Origin: Planctomycetaceae bacterium
GTDB lineage: Bacteria; Planctomycetota; Planctomycetia; Pirellulales; UBA1268
Direction of reading: 5' to 3'
DNA length: 7,217 nt
NCBI GenBank assembly: GCA_947453875.1
Contig: CANGIH010000121.1
Location: 1 to 7,217, forward strand
Shown here one piece after another: positions 6,407 through 7,217 of the stretch. The translations under genes were made by a program, and so were the position numbers. Position 1 is the stretch's first letter, and the number at the start of each line of letters is the position of its first letter. The notes beneath the pieces were generated by a model that ran no database searches, was not told the DNA's origin, and was given only the letters and a program-made list of their open reading frames with translations.

Positions 6407-7217
6407 CGCACACCACTTTTTTCTAAGCCGGACAATGGGCGGGCCGGCACGCCCTTGAGCAACAGATCCGCCGCCGCCCGGAAACCGAGGTCCTGCGTCC
6501 CCTGGCCGACGTCGGCCTCGAGGTGCACCTCCCGCCGCCCCTCCTCGAGCAGGCGCATCTCGACGATCTTCCATTCACGTTCCGCTCCGGAGAGGAACGA
6601 CGACGACGCAATTCCATCGACGAGGCCGACCTCGCAGAAAGGCGCCGGCCGGGGCGGATTCGCCGAGCGATCGGTGGCCGCAAGCCGCAGCGGCGCACGG
6701 ATCCGGGCGGCGTTTCGAACCTCCAGAAGGAAGCGGTAGGTGCGATCGACGACGAGCTCGGGAAGCGGGCTGACCGCAGCCAGCTTCACGCGCGACTCCG
6801 GATTGACGTCGACCCGCAGCACCACCAATGGCTCGACGGCAGCCGCGAGGCTGGCGATCGACCCGGCGGCGGCGTGAAGAGCTTCGATCGCTCTCGAATC
6901 GGGGCGGGGAAGAAGCTGATCGATGGCCAGCATCAGACCGTCGCGGGTCTCGTCGACGGTGCCGGCGTCGCGTGCCCCGCGTCTGGCAATCAGCCGCTCG
7001 TAGCGACCGATGCCCTCCTGCACGTAAGCGATCGCCTCGTTTCGCTGCCCCGCGGTGGCGAATCGTCCCTTGAGCTCGATGTCGGGGTTGTGGGCCCGCA
7101 TCCGCACGATCCAATCCCGCGCCGCCTCCGGCCGGAACACTCCCCGCCCCTCGACGACGACATGCACGGCGCTCGTGTGGGCGATCCCCGCCCGCTCGAC
7201 GCAATTGAATCCTCCCC
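6403..7217 (-). CDS. Probable PHP-type (CehA/McbA-like) exported protein, C-terminal part only
   Basis: The reading frame is open from the right edge to a TGA at 6405-6403, giving 270 visible residues; the start lies outside the window. A GTG at 7167 is in frame, but coding continues upstream of it with family-like sequence (GGFNCVERAGIAHTSAVHV), so it is not taken as the start. Visible residues 1-45 resemble the strand and helix that close PHP/CehA-McbA-like metallohydrolases, notably AHTSAVHVVV followed by RPEAARDW. A charged helical stretch follows (about 55-125), then a beta-rich module (about 127-250) with the segments FLLEVRN, REWKIVE and DVGQGTQDLGFR. Both parts have counterparts in the next gene, which it overlaps by four bases (ATGA). 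The metal-binding core of the presumed PHP domain is not visible, so the family call rests on the tail and on resemblance to the neighbour. Activity is not shown. Confidence 0.72.
   Translation of the reverse strand, partial: GGFNCVERAGIAHTSAVHVVVEGRGVFRPEAARDWIVRMRAHNPDIELKGRFATAGQRNEAIAYVQEGIGRYERLIARRGARDAGTVDETRDGLMLAIDQLLPRPDSRAIEALHAAAGSIASLAAAVEPLVVLRVDVNPESRVKLAAVSPLPELVVDRTYRFLLEVRNAARIRAPLRLAATDRSANPPRPAPFCEVGLVDGIASSSFLSGAEREWKIVEMRLLEEGRREVHLEADVGQGTQDLGFRAAADLLLKGVPARPLSGLEKSGVR
6505..6837 (-). other. Beta module, copy A (C-terminal in the upstream gene)
   Basis: This segment covers visible residues 127-237 of the partial upstream protein. It contains VEPLVVLRVDV, FLLEVRNAARIRAPLRL and LSGAEREWKIVE, and is rich in alternating hydrophobic residues as in a beta sandwich. 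It lines up with a segment near the N-terminus of the next protein. I do not recognise a named domain. Confidence 0.6.

Noticed and set aside
6417..6422. T6 run on the plus strand as a possible terminator
   Set aside because: On the transcribed strand it is an A-run inside the last codons of the upstream gene, and no hairpin flanks it.
3497..6739. Open frame of about 1080 codons on the plus strand, antisense to the metallohydrolase gene
   Set aside because: It lies opposite a gene with clear domains. Its translation is arginine- and proline-rich without recognisable motifs. Long antisense frames are expected in G+C-rich coding sequence.
7165..7167. GTG as the start of the right-hand gene
   Set aside because: The frame continues upstream to the edge with PHP-tail-like sequence (VERAGIAHTS), so the gene is cut by the window rather than starting here.

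Overview
This window looks like a piece of a Planctomycetota chromosome. The assignment rests on the gene content: a DUF1549/DUF1553 protein with a cytochrome-like N-terminus (PSCyt1/PSCyt2/PSD1 architecture) directly upstream of a DUF1501 protein is a hallmark pair of that phylum. The G+C-rich base composition and the predicted export of most products fit. No finer lineage can be assigned from the sequence alone.

All four genes lie on the minus strand, so transcription runs from the right edge to the left. In order: (1) the 3' end of a gene entering at the right edge (stop at 6403), whose visible part resembles the end of a PHP-type CehA/McbA-like metallohydrolase followed by a beta-rich module; (2) a complete 895-residue exported multidomain protein (6406 to 3719) with a beta module, a galactose-binding-like domain, a carboxypeptidase-regulatory-like domain and a PHP/CehA-McbA-like metallohydrolase domain; (3) a complete PSCyt1-DUF1549-DUF1553 protein of about 865 residues (3707 or 3722 to 1110); (4) the first 367 residues of a DUF1501 protein with a Tat-like leader (1101 to beyond the left edge).

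The spacing indicates one operon: genes 1 and 2 share an ATGA stop/start, genes 2 and 3 either share GTGA or are 11 bases apart, and genes 3 and 4 are 8 bases apart. No intergenic region is longer than 11 bases. No promoter, terminator, RNA gene, CRISPR array or mobile element was seen. The operon promoter must lie beyond the right edge.

The most interesting signal is internal kinship between genes 1 and 2. The C-terminal module of gene 1 resembles the N-terminal module of gene 2, and the post-metallohydrolase tail of gene 1 resembles the C-terminal tail of gene 2. They look like paralogues with rearranged domain order. Together with the cytochrome-like and DUF1501 proteins they suggest an exported machinery acting outside the cytoplasm. 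Its substrate and reaction cannot be read from the sequence.
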